Source of the DNA: Deltaproteobacteria bacterium
GTDB lineage: Bacteria; Myxococcota; XYA12-FULL-58-9; JAUUZB01
Reading direction: 5' to 3'
Assembly: GCA_030590185.1 (NCBI GenBank)
Contig: JAUUZB010000339.1
Span: 1-5,668, forward strand
DNA: 5,668 bases
The translations under genes were made by a program, and so were the position numbers. A model generated the notes under the pieces. The model was not told the DNA's origin and did no database searches. It saw only the letters and a program-made list of their open reading frames with translations. Shown here piece by piece: positions 5,195 through 5,668 of this stretch (the stretch's first letter is position 1; each line of letters begins with the position of its first letter).

Positions 5195-5668
5195 TTAGAA
5201 CAGGTTTGCGTCGATGAAGTCCGGGTTGAGCTTCTTCAACACCCGCACGATGTTGTTGAGCTGCACCTCGACCGTGCCTTCATAGATCTCAATGATGCGG
5301 TTGTCGCGGTAGCGGCGCTCCACCTCCTGCTCGAGGAAGTAGCCGTAGCCGCCAAAGACATTGATGGCGTCGTCGATGACGCTCTTGGCCGTCTCCGGCA
5401 CGTGGTGCTTGACCGTCGAGGTGAACAGCGGCAACGCGGCCGACATTTTCTTGGAGCGCTGATCGCACACCCAGGCCGCGTAATAGGTGAGCCACTTGAC
5501 CGACTGGATCTGGCTCCACATGCGCGCCACCTTGTGACCCACGCCCTGGAAGTCGATGATCGGTTGGTTGAATTGGGTGCGCTTGCGGGCGTGGTCGAGG
5601 GCTCTTAGGAAGGCCCCTTCGGAGTTGCCCAGGGCCTGGGCCTAGATCTCGATACGGCTCTCGTCGAG
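5195..5668 (-). CDS. Acyl-CoA dehydrogenase, C-terminal part, with an in-frame TAG near the window edge
   Basis: The C-terminal part of an acyl-CoA dehydrogenase, a flavoenzyme that oxidises an acyl-CoA to the enoyl-CoA and passes electrons to ETF, here encoded by the next genes. The frame is read from the window edge to TAA 5195-5197. Family features are clear: ALGNSEGAFLRALDHARKRTQF followed by NQPI (C-terminal helical domain), VFGGYGY (FAD contact, about 5337-5359), and IIEIYEGT, whose Glu at 5279-5281 aligns with the MCAD catalytic base. At 5642-5644 the frame reads ESRIEI-TAG-AQALG, a nonsense codon inside a conserved helix, with homology continuing in the same frame on both sides. If real, the gene is broken, since the first possible restart is GTG 5540-5542. 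If an end-of-sequence error, the gene is intact. The substrate (short, medium or aromatic acyl-CoA) cannot be told from this part. Confidence 0.88.

Noticed and set aside
5108..5608. Plus-strand open frame of 166 codons opposite the acyl-CoA dehydrogenase
   Set aside because: The minus strand carries conserved dehydrogenase motifs, and this frame only reflects their codon bias.

Overview
The window is GC-rich bacterial DNA, most likely from a proteobacterium. The assignment is an inference from codon use and gene content; a gammaproteobacterium such as a purple-sulfur-type lineage is plausible but not shown. Two convergent transcription units meet in a short intergenic region that is the oddest part of the window.

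Positions 3-1247 (+): the 3' half of a thioredoxin-fold gene, then a thioredoxin-reductase-like flavoprotein 9 nt downstream. The two form a redox pair in one operon. The reductase keeps its CATC redox centre and FAD site but lacks the arginine-rich motif that normally selects NADPH.

Positions 1248-1441: a 194-nt convergent intergenic region with three near-identical palindromes, spaced 77 and 73 nt. The spacers between them are not random. Each is a degenerate copy of the last 11-12 codons of the neighbouring etfA gene, stop codon included, in etfA's orientation. The region therefore reads, on the minus strand, as etfA end - palindrome - etfA-end copy - palindrome - etfA-end copy - palindrome. 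The closer copy still encodes [13 protein letters not shown] through synonymous changes only.

Positions 1442-5668 (-): four genes in the order acyl-CoA dehydrogenase (C-terminal part), etfD-like membrane Fe-S oxidoreductase, etfB, etfA. The last three are tightly coupled, with a 1-nt gap and a 4-nt overlap. The expected route is acyl-CoA to FAD of the dehydrogenase, to the EtfAB flavoprotein, to the membrane haem b/Fe-S protein, to quinone. This replaces the usual ETF-ubiquinone oxidoreductase. The dehydrogenase reading frame carries an in-frame TAG 25 nt from the window edge, which is either a real nonsense mutation or an end-of-sequence error.

The only gene-free stretches are the 194-nt repeat region and a 75-nt gap (5120-5194). 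No tRNA, rRNA, insertion sequence or CRISPR array was found. The minus-strand operon promoter lies outside the window.
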